Origin: Leptolyngbya sp. PLA1
GTDB taxonomy: Bacteria; Planctomycetota; Phycisphaerae; Phycisphaerales; UBA1924
DNA: 64,000 nucleotides
Assembly (NCBI GenBank): GCA_021405315.1
Contig: QWIH01000020.1
Span: 1 to 64,000 of the forward strand
Reading direction: 5' to 3'
Positions 24,621-32,443 of the stretch are shown here, piece by piece. Numbering within the stretch: the stretch's first letter is position 1; every line of letters starts with the position of its first letter. Below the pieces are notes generated by a model. That model did not search any database, had not been told where the DNA came from, and worked only from the letters and a program-made list of their open reading frames with translations. The translations under genes and the position numbers were made by a program.

Positions 24621-25665
24621 CGCCCCAGCCGCCGAGCTTTTCGCCCCCCCACTTCACCGCAGCCCAGGCGAGGAGGCCCGCGCTCGCGAGCATGAGAACG
24701 CTCAGCCACTGTCCGCGGCTGAGGCCCGCGATGCGCTGCACCGCCAGATCGGCGTCGGGGAGGCGGATGGTCTCTGTCGCGATGCGGAGCACGCCGTAGA
24801 GCGCGAGGAAGCACGCGCCGATGATGCCCGGGGTGCGGGGCTTCTTCCAGACGAGCCAGAGCACCGCGCCGAGGATGAGCCCCTCGCAAAGCCCCTGGTA
24901 GAGCTGGGAGGGGTGGCGGGCGGCGATGAAGGGCTCGAGCTTGGCGGCCAGGTCTCGCCCGGTCAGCCCGCCGCTCTGGATGAGTCGGAGCATGCGCTCG
25001 TAGGTCTGCTCATCGGACTCCGAGCCGACGCGGTATGCGTGGACCAGGGGTGCGAGCGCGTCGGCCTGGCCCGCGGGCGCGTGGCCGGTGAAGGCTTCTT
25101 GCGGAAACTTCACGGCCCACCAGGGGGCGGGTCGGCCGGGCATGGCGACGATCTTGCCGAGCAGTTCGCCGTTGATGAAGTTCGCGAGCCGTCCGAAGAG
25201 AAGCCCCGGCGTGGCGGCAAGGGCGACGAGATCGAAGACGTGGAGGAGCGGGACGCGGCCACGACCCTCGCCGGAGGACGGCCGGACACCCCGCGCGATC
25301 CACCACGCCGCTATACAGACGCCGAGCATCCCGCCGTGGGAGGACATACCTCCCTGTGTGAGCCTGAGCACCCCCCAGAAGGGGAAGCCCCCGCCGAAGT
25401 CCGTCAGGAGTGCGGGCTGGTAGAAGAGGCAGTAGCCGAGCCTGCCCCCGACGACGACGCCGAGAACCAGCGAGACCATGGCGTCATCCACGCGCTGCTC
25501 GGAGAGCGGCGTGAGCCCGCGTCTGGCGAGATACCGCAGCCACGCCCAGCCCGCAAGAAACCCGAGCACGTACGACAGCCCGTACCAGCGGATGCCGAGT
25601 TCGTCCGTGAAGCGGACGAGAAACGGCGAGAGCGTGTGAAGCCACGCGGCGAGGGTGAGGGTCAT
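24583..25665 (-). CDS. lgt: Prolipoprotein diacylglyceryl transferase
   Basis: Inner-membrane enzyme that attaches diacylglycerol from phosphatidylglycerol to the lipobox cysteine of prolipoproteins. 360 residues, about seven helices. Motifs: IRWYGLSYVLGFLAGW at the start, TQGGMSSHGGMLGVCIAA (the H-G-G-x-x-G catalytic region), LLFGRLANFINGELLGK (the G-R-x-G/A-N-F-x-N-x-E-x-x-G signature), HPSQLYQGLCEGLIL near the end. A loop of about 50 residues between the signature and HPSQLYQ is longer than in E. coli (total 291). It may form the third gene of a kdsA-tatD-lgt run (9 bp after tatD), yet it also has a promoter-like hexamer of its own directly upstream. Confidence 0.95.
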   Translation of the reverse strand: MTLTLAAWLHTLSPFLVRFTDELGIRWYGLSYVLGFLAGWAWLRYLARRGLTPLSEQRVDDAMVSLVLGVVVGGRLGYCLFYQPALLTDFGGGFPFWGVLRLTQGGMSSHGGMLGVCIAAWWIARGVRPSSGEGRGRVPLLHVFDLVALAATPGLLFGRLANFINGELLGKIVAMPGRPAPWWAVKFPQEAFTGHAPAGQADALAPLVHAYRVGSESDEQTYERMLRLIQSGGLTGRDLAAKLEPFIAARHPSQLYQGLCEGLILGAVLWLVWKKPRTPGIIGACFLALYGVLRIATETIRLPDADLAVQRIAGLSRGQWLSVLMLASAGLLAWAAVKWGGEKLGGWGVRPAEPGSPARS

Positions 25666-25671
25666 CGGCGA

Positions 25672-25677
25672 AGTCTA
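25672..25677 (-). promoter_or_regulatory. -10-like TAGACT for leaderless lgt
   Basis: TAGACT on the minus strand ends 6 nt before the lgt ATG. Its first three bases are the TAG stop codon of tatD. Confidence 0.4.
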
Positions 25678-26475
25678 CGGGACGCTCACCCCGAAGAAGC
25701 GCCGGGTGGTGGCGTCGACCTGCTCGAGGAGCGTTCCGAGCGGGACGCCCCGAACCTCCGCGAGGCGGGCGGCGGTGACGCTCGCCATCCAGGGCTCGCA
25801 GGGCCGGACTGCCCGATGTGGATCCGGCGAGAGGAACGGCGCATCGGTCTCCACCATGAAGCGGTCATCGGGGACGAGCCGGGCGGCCTCTCTCTGCTCC
25901 GCCGCGTTGCGGTAGGTCACAACGCCCGTGAACGAGACGCAGGCACCGAAGTCCAGGAGCCTGCGCATGTCGTCCCGCGTGCCCGTGAAGCAGTGGAAGA
26001 CGAAGCGGGAGGGATCCAGCAACGTGCGTGCGAGGATGGGGATGAGGTCGTCGAAGGCCTCGCGGCAGTGCAGGACGATGGGCTTCACCGGCCCTGCACG
26101 GTGCGAGGCCTGAATGAACGCGAGCTGTTCCTCGAGAACGCGGCGCTGCAGCTCCGCCGGAGGGTCCTCGTAGTGATTGTCCAGCCCAAGCTCACCCCAC
26201 GCGACGCACCTGTCGTCGGCGATCACGCGGCCAAGTTCGGCCCAGTCGTGCGGCCCCTTGTCCGCGTAGAGCGGGTGAACACCCGCGGTGCACCACACGG
26301 AGGGGTGCGCCCGGGCGATGGCGAGCGCCGCGACGCAGTCCCGCGTGGTCGTGCTGATGGTGATGCAACCCCGGACACCCTTCGCCCGCGCCCGCTCCAA
26401 GACCGCCCCGACACCCCCCGGGCAGCGATCCGGCCCGTAGTCCGGAAAGGTGAGGTGGCAGTGCGTGTCGATCAC
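25675..26475 (-). CDS. tatD: TatD-family metal-dependent hydrolase (DNase)
   Basis: 266-residue TIM-barrel amidohydrolase with 3'-5' DNase activity in characterised relatives. Metal ligands can be followed: DTHCHL at the start, CVAWGELGLDNHY (bridging Glu), IVLHCREAFDDLI, FVFHCFTG and FMVETDAPFLSP (the final Asp). The GTG start at 26475 overlaps the TGA of kdsA (GTGA) and gives a protein starting right at the first motif, which fixes the start. It probably depends on translation of kdsA. Confidence 0.93.
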   Translation of the reverse strand: MIDTHCHLTFPDYGPDRCPGGVGAVLERARAKGVRGCITISTTTRDCVAALAIARAHPSVWCTAGVHPLYADKGPHDWAELGRVIADDRCVAWGELGLDNHYEDPPAELQRRVLEEQLAFIQASHRAGPVKPIVLHCREAFDDLIPILARTLLDPSRFVFHCFTGTRDDMRRLLDFGACVSFTGVVTYRNAAEQREAARLVPDDRFMVETDAPFLSPDPHRAVRPCEPWMASVTAARLAEVRGVPLGTLLEQVDATTRRFFGVSVP

Positions 26476-27329
26476 GAGCCCGCGCCCTCGCGGGCGGCCC
26501 GGTGAATGCGGGCGACCCTTGCGAGCAGCGCGGGAACGATCTCCAGCGGCAGCATGGTGCTCGCGTCGCTCATCGCGGCCCGAGGGTCGGGGTGGGTTTC
26601 GAGGAAGAGAGCGTGCACGCCGGCGGCGGTGGCGGCGGCGGCGAGGAGCGGCGCGCGGTCGGGCCGGCCCCCGGTGGTCTCCCCCGCGCCGGGCAGCTGC
26701 GTGGAGTGGGTCACGTCGAAGCAGACGGGCGGGCTGCCGCCCTCGGCCTTCAAATCCATCATGTCCCCGAGGCCGAGGAAGTCGTTGATGAGGCGGCCGT
26801 AGCCGAAGGTGGTGCCGCGCTCCGTGAGCATCACGTTGGCGCAGCCCGACTCCGCGAGCTTGCGGACAGGGCCGGACATCTCGTGAGGCGAGAGGAACTG
26901 GCCCTTCTTGACGTTGACTCCCCGGCCCCGGGCGGCGGCGGCCTCGCCGGCGGCGCAGAGCAGGTCCGTCTGACGGCAGAGGAACGCGGGGATCTGGAGG
27001 AGATCGATGCATCCCGCGGCGGGGGAGGCGTGCGCGGGCTCGTGGATGTCCGTGGTGACCGGGACGCCCAGGGACTCCCCGATCTTCGCGATCCACTCGA
27101 GGCCCCGCTTCAGGCCCGGCCCGCGCGCGGACCGGATGGACGACCGGTTGGCCTTGTCGAAGGATGCCTTGAAGACATAGGACAGTCCGCTCTGCTCGCA
27201 GGCATCGCGGACCCGCCGGCCGATGGCAAGCCCCATCTCGGGGGACTCGAGCACGCAGGGCCCCGCGATGACCGCCAGGGGCCTTCCCGCACCGATGGAG
27301 ACTTGTCCGACCTTGCACTCTCGGGGCAT
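26472..27329 (-). CDS. kdsA: 3-deoxy-8-phosphooctulonate synthase (KDO-8-P synthase)
   Basis: Condenses phosphoenolpyruvate with arabinose-5-phosphate to make KDO-8-phosphate for the lipopolysaccharide core; cytoplasmic. 285 residues with all family blocks: VIAGPCVLES, VFKASFDKANRSS, VTTDIHEPAHA, LLQIPAFLCRQTDLL, GVNVKKGQFLSP, LTERGTTFGYGRLI, CFDVTHSTQLPG and LETHPDPRAAMSDAST. The Cys in GPCVLES, with the His in DVTHS and the Glu and Asp further on, marks the metal-dependent class (as in Aquifex) rather than the E. coli type, which has Asn. Evidence for LPS in this organism. The ATG at 27329 sits 5 nt after a TACGCT hexamer. Confidence 0.95.
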   Translation of the reverse strand: MPRECKVGQVSIGAGRPLAVIAGPCVLESPEMGLAIGRRVRDACEQSGLSYVFKASFDKANRSSIRSARGPGLKRGLEWIAKIGESLGVPVTTDIHEPAHASPAAGCIDLLQIPAFLCRQTDLLCAAGEAAAARGRGVNVKKGQFLSPHEMSGPVRKLAESGCANVMLTERGTTFGYGRLINDFLGLGDMMDLKAEGGSPPVCFDVTHSTQLPGAGETTGGRPDRAPLLAAAATAAGVHALFLETHPDPRAAMSDASTMLPLEIVPALLARVARIHRAAREGAGS

Positions 27330-27334
27330 GGGCA

Positions 27335-27340
27335 AGCGTA
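27335..27340 (-). promoter_or_regulatory. -10-like TACGCT for leaderless kdsA
   Basis: TACGCT on the minus strand ends 5 nt before the kdsA ATG; no Shine-Dalgarno is present. Confidence 0.42.
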
Positions 27341-27405
27341 GCCGGACGACCGTGCGCGCCCCCGGCGCGCACCACGCCCCGCCCCGCTGTACGATCCACC
27401 CCCGG

Positions 27406-28254
27406 ATGATCGAGTGGAACGCGGTCAGCAAGTCCTTCGGCACGGTGCGGGCGCTCCGGGACTTTTCGCTGCGCATCGGGCAGGGCGAGGTCTTCGGGCT
27501 CCTCGGGCCGAACGGCGCGGGAAAGAGCACCGCGATCGGCGTCTGCCTTGGTCTCGTGCGGCCCGACAGCGGCACCATCGCCATCGCGGGGATGGGCTCA
27601 CCCGACGACCCCCGCACGAGGCGTTCCATCGGCGCGGCCCCGCAGGCCATCGCCCTCTACGACGAGCTCTCCGGACGCGAGAACCTGCGCTACTTCGGAA
27701 GATTGCATGGCTTGGGGGGCTCGACGCTCACGCGGAGGGTCGATCAGGTGCTGGACGAGGTGGGGCTGCTCCCGCGCGCCAAGGACCGCGTGCTCGGGTA
27801 CTCGGGCGGCATGAAGCGAAGGCTCAACCTCGCCGCGGCGATCGTGCATGACCCGCCCATCCTGCTGCTGGACGAGCCGACGGCGGGCGTGGACCCGCAG
27901 AGCCGCAACAACATCCTCGACATGTGCAAGGCGCTGTCCCAGCGCGGGAAGACGATCGTCTACACGACGCACTACATGGAGGAGGCCGCCCGACTCTGCA
28001 CCCGGGTGGGCATCATCGACCATGGAGCGCTCCTCGCCACGGGAACGGTGGCGCACCTCATCGCGGAGCACGGCGGGGAGAGCGTGGTCACCATCACCCG
28101 CACCGACGGCACGGAGACGCGCGTCGCAACGCCCGACCCCGTCCGGCACGCGGCGGGGCTCATCGGGGATGCGACCGTGCAGGGCCTCCGCATCGACCGC
28201 GCGGACCTGGAGAGCGTGTTCCTCAACCTCACCGGAAGGAGCCTGCGGGACTGA
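27406..28254 (+). CDS. ABC transporter ATP-binding protein (ABC-2 exporter type)
   Basis: 282-residue cytoplasmic ATPase. Walker A VFGLLGPNGAGKSTAIGV, Q-loop GAAPQAIALYDELSG, signature LGYSGGMKRRLNLAAAI, Walker B ILLLDEPTAGVDPQ and the switch His in YTTHYMEEAARL are all intact. The short C-terminal region (about 220-282) is the usual exporter type (VTITRTDGTE ... LRIDRADLESVFLNLTGRSLRD). Its stop and the permease start share one base (TGATG), so the two are a translationally coupled exporter. TACGAT at 27390-27395 could give a leader of only a few nucleotides. Substrate unknown: DrrA-, NatA- and lipid-type exporters share this sequence. Confidence 0.93.
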   Translation: MIEWNAVSKSFGTVRALRDFSLRIGQGEVFGLLGPNGAGKSTAIGVCLGLVRPDSGTIAIAGMGSPDDPRTRRSIGAAPQAIALYDELSGRENLRYFGRLHGLGGSTLTRRVDQVLDEVGLLPRAKDRVLGYSGGMKRRLNLAAAIVHDPPILLLDEPTAGVDPQSRNNILDMCKALSQRGKTIVYTTHYMEEAARLCTRVGIIDHGALLATGTVAHLIAEHGGESVVTITRTDGTETRVATPDPVRHAAGLIGDATVQGLRIDRADLESVFLNLTGRSLRD

Positions 28255-29582
28255 TGCCGGCCATCCTCGCCATCGCGGTCAACGACCTCCGCCTCCTGGC
28301 ACGCGACAAGGCGGCGCTCTTCTTCACGCTCTTTTTTCCGCTCGGGCTTGCGGTGTTCTTCGGCGCGATCTTCGGCGGGGGCGGGGGCGGCTCCAAGCTC
28401 GACGTGGCGCTCGTGCTCGAGGAGGACGGGCCCAAGGCCCGGGCGTTCGCAGAGGCCCTGTCGGCGGACAGCTCGCTGGATGTCGTCCGACAGACCGACG
28501 CGGGCACGCCCCTGACCCGCGACGAGGGCGAGACGCTGGTCCGCAAGGGTGCGGTCAGCGCGTGCGTCGTCGTCCCCAAGGGCTTCGGCGGGGGGATTGA
28601 ATCCATCTTCGCGGGGGGCGGGATCAAGCTGGAGGGGTACGTGGCCCCCGGCCGCGGGGCGGAAGCCGGGCTGCTCACCGGGAAGCTGAACGAGCTGGCA
28701 TTTCGACAGATGGCCTCCGGGCTTTCCGACCCGGCGGAGATGACGGGCATGCTGGACAGGGCGAGGTCCAGCCTCGGGGGCGACGACTCGATCCCCGATG
28801 AGAACCGGCGACTTCTGACGGACATGTTCGACCGAATCGGCGAGGTGAACAAGACCTTCGGGGGCCTCAATCCCGGCGCCGCCGGCGGAGGCGATTCCGC
28901 CGGATCGGGCGGCTGGATGCCGGTGCAGGTCTCGCTCACCGAACTGAAGGATGAGTCCGACCGGCCCCGCAGCTCATGGGAGGTGTCGTTCCCGCAGGGC
29001 GTCGTGTGGGCGCTCATGGGGTGCGTGACGGGCTTTGGAGTGTCCATGTCGGGCGAGCGCAGCCGCGGAACGCTGCTGAGGCTGTCGGTCGCGCCCATCT
29101 CGCGCGGGCAACTGCTGCTGGGGAAGGCGGCGGCGTGCTTCTTCGCGTGCCTCGCGGTGCAGGCGCTGCTGATCGCGCTGGCCGCGGGGGTGTTCGGCGG
29201 GCTGATGGGCCAGTTCAGAGTGGGGAACCCCCTCATGCTCGCCGCCGCGATGATGGTATCGGCGATCGGGTTTACGGGCCTGATGATGCTGCTGGCCGGG
29301 CTGACGCGGACCGAGGGCGGCGCCTCCGGGCTTGGGCGGGGTCTCATCATCGTGCTGGCCATGATCGGCGGGGGCTCGATCCCTCTGTTCCTGCTCCCGG
29401 GCTGGGTGCAGACCGTGAGCAGCATCAGCCCGTTCAAGTGGGCGACGATCTCCATCGAGGGGGCGATCTGGAGGGGCTTCACATGGGCGGACTGCGCCCT
29501 GCCCTTCGGGGTGCTGCTGGGCTGCGGCGTGCTGGGCTTTGCGATCGGGGCCAGCGCCCTCAAGCCCGCGGAGCGTGCCTAG
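28254..29582 (+). CDS. ABC-2-type permease with large extracytoplasmic domain
   Basis: 442-residue permease, partner of the preceding ATPase. A first helix (about 20-42, LFFTLFFPLGLAVFFGAIF) ends in a poly-Gly stretch. Residues about 45-240 form an extracytoplasmic domain like those of YhgE/DrrB-linked ABC-2 proteins (LDVALVLEEDGPKARAF; AVSACVVVPKGFGGGI). Five further helices fill the C-terminal half (VVWALMGCVTGFGVSMS, CFFACLAVQALLIALAAGVF and so on), with the hook SGERSRGTLLRLSVAPISRGQ. It ends in a CTAG shared with the convergent yhhQ gene. Confidence 0.92.
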   Translation: MPAILAIAVNDLRLLARDKAALFFTLFFPLGLAVFFGAIFGGGGGGSKLDVALVLEEDGPKARAFAEALSADSSLDVVRQTDAGTPLTRDEGETLVRKGAVSACVVVPKGFGGGIESIFAGGGIKLEGYVAPGRGAEAGLLTGKLNELAFRQMASGLSDPAEMTGMLDRARSSLGGDDSIPDENRRLLTDMFDRIGEVNKTFGGLNPGAAGGGDSAGSGGWMPVQVSLTELKDESDRPRSSWEVSFPQGVVWALMGCVTGFGVSMSGERSRGTLLRLSVAPISRGQLLLGKAAACFFACLAVQALLIALAAGVFGGLMGQFRVGNPLMLAAAMMVSAIGFTGLMMLLAGLTRTEGGASGLGRGLIIVLAMIGGGSIPLFLLPGWVQTVSSISPFKWATISIEGAIWRGFTWADCALPFGVLLGCGVLGFAIGASALKPAERA

Positions 29583-30337
29583 GCCTGTTCCGCCTTCACG
29601 GGCTCCATGCCCAGCCAGTGGCGGATCAGGCCATGGCCGAGGTAGATGACGGGGGTGATGGCGATCGCGAGGACGAACTTCAGCGTGTAGCCCGTGAGCG
29701 CGATGGGCAGGACCCGGGCCAGCGGTACGATCTCGTCCGCGGGGGCGCCCGTGAGCTTTCGGCCCACGTGGAAGGCGAGCAGGGTCACCACCACACTATC
29801 GATGAACTGCGAGATGACGGTCGAACCGGTGGCCCGGAGCCAGATGAGCCTCCCGCCGGTGAGTCGCTTCAGGACTCCAAAGACCGCGATGTCGGACATC
29901 TGCCCGGCGAGATAGGCGAAGAGCGACGCGACGTACATGACCTTGGCCGGACCGAACATCCCGTTGAAGACATCGGGCTTCACGTTGAAGGGGGCATCCA
30001 GGTAGGGCATGGCCTGCGAGACGTTGATGACGAGGAAGACGAACATCGCCATCGCAAAGCCGATGAAGGTGACGCGCCGGGCGCCCTTGGCTCCGTAGTA
30101 CTCGTTGATGAGGTCGGTGAGGAGAAAGGTGACGGGGAAGGTGAGCATGCCGCAGGTGTGCTCGATGGCGCTGATCTCTCCCACCCAGGGGAGCGTCACA
30201 CTGAAGCCCAGCGGGATGCGGAAGAGCTTGATCCCCACGATGTCAGCGATGATGAGGCTGGCGCAGAAGAACGCCGCAAGCCACACGTAGAGCTTCTGCG
30301 GGGTGGACAGGTCGGCGGGGTGCTGGCGCTGACTCAT
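29579..30337 (-). CDS. yhhQ: Queuosine precursor transporter (YhhQ/VUT family)
   Basis: 252-residue inner-membrane protein of the VUT_1 family; E. coli YhhQ imports preQ0/preQ1 for queuosine modification of tRNA. About six helices. Family blocks: CASLIIADIVGIKLFRI near the start, GMLTFPVTFLLTDLINEYYG (the family signature with T-D-x-x-N-E-x-x-G), FAYLAGQMSDIAVFGVLK, WLRATGSTVISQFIDSVV (R-x-x-x-S-T-x-x-S-Q-x-x-D-S). The ATG lies 7 nt after a TACACT hexamer. No queuosine genes are nearby. Members of the family are sometimes annotated as vitamin transporters; the motif match favours YhhQ. Confidence 0.9.
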   Translation of the reverse strand: MSQRQHPADLSTPQKLYVWLAAFFCASLIIADIVGIKLFRIPLGFSVTLPWVGEISAIEHTCGMLTFPVTFLLTDLINEYYGAKGARRVTFIGFAMAMFVFLVINVSQAMPYLDAPFNVKPDVFNGMFGPAKVMYVASLFAYLAGQMSDIAVFGVLKRLTGGRLIWLRATGSTVISQFIDSVVVTLLAFHVGRKLTGAPADEIVPLARVLPIALTGYTLKFVLAIAITPVIYLGHGLIRHWLGMEPVKAEQA

Positions 30338-30344
30338 GATGGCC

Positions 30345-30350
30345 AGTGTA
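30345..30350 (-). promoter_or_regulatory. -10-like TACACT for near-leaderless yhhQ
   Basis: TACACT on the minus strand ends 7 nt before the yhhQ ATG; no Shine-Dalgarno is present. Confidence 0.4.
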
Positions 30351-30400
30351 CCGGCGCCACGCCGACTTGAACGGCGCGCAACCCGGCCAACGATCCGCCG

Positions 30401-31513
30401 ATGGGCATGCTTCCCGCGTACCTCCCCTGGACCGTGCTCTCCCTCATCGCCCTGGACGTGCTGCTGGCGGTGTGGTTGCTCAGGCGAGACCCGGGGCTGG
30501 GCACCCCACGTTGCCGCCGGTGCTGGTACGACATGTCCGGCGCGAGCGGCACCCGCTGCCCGGAGTGCGGGATGGATCACCCGGCACCGAGCGACCTGGG
30601 CCGCCGGCGCCTGCGATGGGGCCGCTGTCTGCTCGCGCTCCTGCCGCTGCCACTGCTGCTGCTGATGGCGCTGCGGGTTGGTGCCTTTCCGACGCTGTAC
30701 TACGCGGTGATGCCCACCTGGCAGCGCGTGGGCTCGCGCGAGGTCTCCGGGCACTCCGTCACGCACTACCGCGCGAGGAACCCGGCCATTCCGGAGGAGC
30801 GAGTGGTGGTGCGCGGCCGGCTCAACTACGAGGTGGTCGACCGGCGTGTGTGGGCGGGCGTTGCGGCGGGAGGCTCTCCTCGGAGCGTGGGCACGCAGCC
30901 CTACCTCGGCGACGGCACGAAGGACTGCACTGGCGATGGAGAACCGGACCTCATCATCGAGGGGTTCAGCGGCGGGGCGCACTGCTGCACGACGTACGCG
31001 GTGCTGCAACTGGGCGAGAGGGCACGCGCGCTGGGCGTGATCGAGGCGGGGAACGCCGCGTACTGGCGCGAGACCGCGACCCCGGGGGTGCTGGAGATGC
31101 TCGGCGCCGACTACACGTTCGACTACTGGCTCGTGCCCCACGTAGAGTCGCCGGCGCCGACGGTCGTGCTGAGGTGGGACGGCTCCCGGTTCGCCCTCTA
31201 CACCCCATCCATGGCACAGCCGGCTCCGGACGAGGCCGCGTTCGCGGCGCTCGTAACGAGACTCGGCTCGCTCCCCGCCCGCGCGGACTTTTCCGGGCGC
31301 ACCATCCCACCTCCTGAACTGTGGCGGGCCATGCTCGATCTCGCGTACGCGGGGCATGAGCCGCTGGCGTGGAGGCTCAGCGAAGCGGCGTGGAATCCGT
31401 CCTGGGGGGACCGCGCCGCGTTTGAGGCCGAGATGCGGGCCCAGTGGGCGAACAGCCCGTTCAGAGCGATGGTCGAGGCGTGGGGGAAGGCCGTCAAGCC
31501 CGCGGGCGGCTAG
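30401..31513 (+). CDS. Zinc-ribbon membrane protein with large soluble domain
   Basis: 370-residue protein of unknown function. Two membrane helices (about 8-24 and 70-88) enclose a four-Cys zinc ribbon (CRRCWYDMSG then CPECGMDH, residues about 37-60), a combination very common in planctomycetes. The C-terminal part (about 95-370) has a Ca-binding-like stretch DGTKDCTGDGEPDLIIEGF followed by a Cys pair (GGAHCCTTYAV), reminiscent of FG-GAP/integrin-type repeat ends. No enzyme motif found. AACGAT stands 6 nt before the ATG where other genes have TAnnnT. Its stop shares CTAG with the convergent nnrD. Confidence 0.65.
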   Translation: MGMLPAYLPWTVLSLIALDVLLAVWLLRRDPGLGTPRCRRCWYDMSGASGTRCPECGMDHPAPSDLGRRRLRWGRCLLALLPLPLLLLMALRVGAFPTLYYAVMPTWQRVGSREVSGHSVTHYRARNPAIPEERVVVRGRLNYEVVDRRVWAGVAAGGSPRSVGTQPYLGDGTKDCTGDGEPDLIIEGFSGGAHCCTTYAVLQLGERARALGVIEAGNAAYWRETATPGVLEMLGADYTFDYWLVPHVESPAPTVVLRWDGSRFALYTPSMAQPAPDEAAFAALVTRLGSLPARADFSGRTIPPPELWRAMLDLAYAGHEPLAWRLSEAAWNPSWGDRAAFEAEMRAQWANSPFRAMVEAWGKAVKPAGG

Positions 31514-32436
31514 CCTGGATTCCGCATCGCTTCCAAGGCGCCGGGCACCTGCTCTGCAAGTTCCTGCGCCAGGAGTCCCGCCTGGGCGCCGTGCTCGCTC
31601 GCCCAGCGTTCGCCGGCGACGGCGTGGGCCTCCACACCGATTCGTGCAGCGTCAAAGAGGCTGAGCTTCGGCATGGGCCCGCACGCGTATTGGGCAACGA
31701 GGCCGGCGACAACTCCGGCGAGCACGTCGCCGGTGCCGGCGGTGGCGAGGCATGGGTGGCCTCGGGCACAGGTCCATGTGCGGATGCCGTCGGAGACCAC
31801 CGTGCCCGCGCCTTTCAGGACGCAGACGCACCCGAGCCGCCTCGCGAGCTCCGCCGCGGCGTGCGGCCTCTGGGCCGGGTCGGTGGGATCCTGGCTGATG
31901 CGAAGAGCCGCGCCGATGCGGCGGAACTCGCCCGGGTGGGGCGTCAGGATCGCGGGAGCATGGAAGTCCCGGAAGAGGTCGGGGAGCACCGCGAGATTGT
32001 TGATCGCATCGGCATCGACAACGACGGGCACGCCATCCTGCTGCACGGCGCGGAGTGAGAGCGCACGCTCGACGTCGCCCTCGCCCAGTCCCGGGCCGAT
32101 GACTGCGGCGGAAGCGCCCGCCAGCATGCTGTCCAGCACCTGAGGCGCCGCTCCGGGATCGAGCGAACCGCCGCCGGTCTGGGGGATCCCCACGCCCGTG
32201 GCACTCGGGCAGACGGTGAGTCCGGCCGGGAGGAGGTCGGCGGGCATGACGAGCTTCGCGAGCCCGGCGCCGGCCCGGAGCGCGCCCAACGCCGCGAGCG
32301 CGGGGGCTCCGACCATGGCGCGTCCGCCCGCGTGAGAGCCCCCGACCACCACCACGGTGCCGAAGGTGCCCTTGTGCCCGTGCGGGGGCCTGGGCGGGAG
32401 GAGGGGGAGCGGCGGGCGAGGGTCCGCGTCGTTCAC
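31510..32436 (-). CDS. nnrD: ADP-dependent NAD(P)H-hydrate dehydratase
   Basis: Repair enzyme that dehydrates the S-epimer of damaged NADHX/NADPHX with ADP. 308 residues, ribokinase-like fold, without the epimerase half (NnrE/YjeF-N) to which it is often fused. Signatures: GTFGTVVVVGGSHAGGRAMV at the start (G-S-x-x-x-x-G-A), GPGLGEGD, VVDADAINNL, AILTPHPGEFRRIG (T-P-H-P-x-E) and ATAGTGDVLAGVVAGLVAQ (nucleotide site, catalytic Asp). The GTG at 32436 is preferred: it leaves a 7-bp gap after the upstream transglutaminase gene. A TTG eight codons earlier would overlap that gene and gives no extra conserved sequence. Confidence 0.9.
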   Translation of the reverse strand: MNDADPRPPLPLLPPRPPHGHKGTFGTVVVVGGSHAGGRAMVGAPALAALGALRAGAGLAKLVMPADLLPAGLTVCPSATGVGIPQTGGGSLDPGAAPQVLDSMLAGASAAVIGPGLGEGDVERALSLRAVQQDGVPVVVDADAINNLAVLPDLFRDFHAPAILTPHPGEFRRIGAALRISQDPTDPAQRPHAAAELARRLGCVCVLKGAGTVVSDGIRTWTCARGHPCLATAGTGDVLAGVVAGLVAQYACGPMPKLSLFDAARIGVEAHAVAGERWASEHGAQAGLLAQELAEQVPGALEAMRNPG

Positions 32437-32443
32437 AGCGCGC

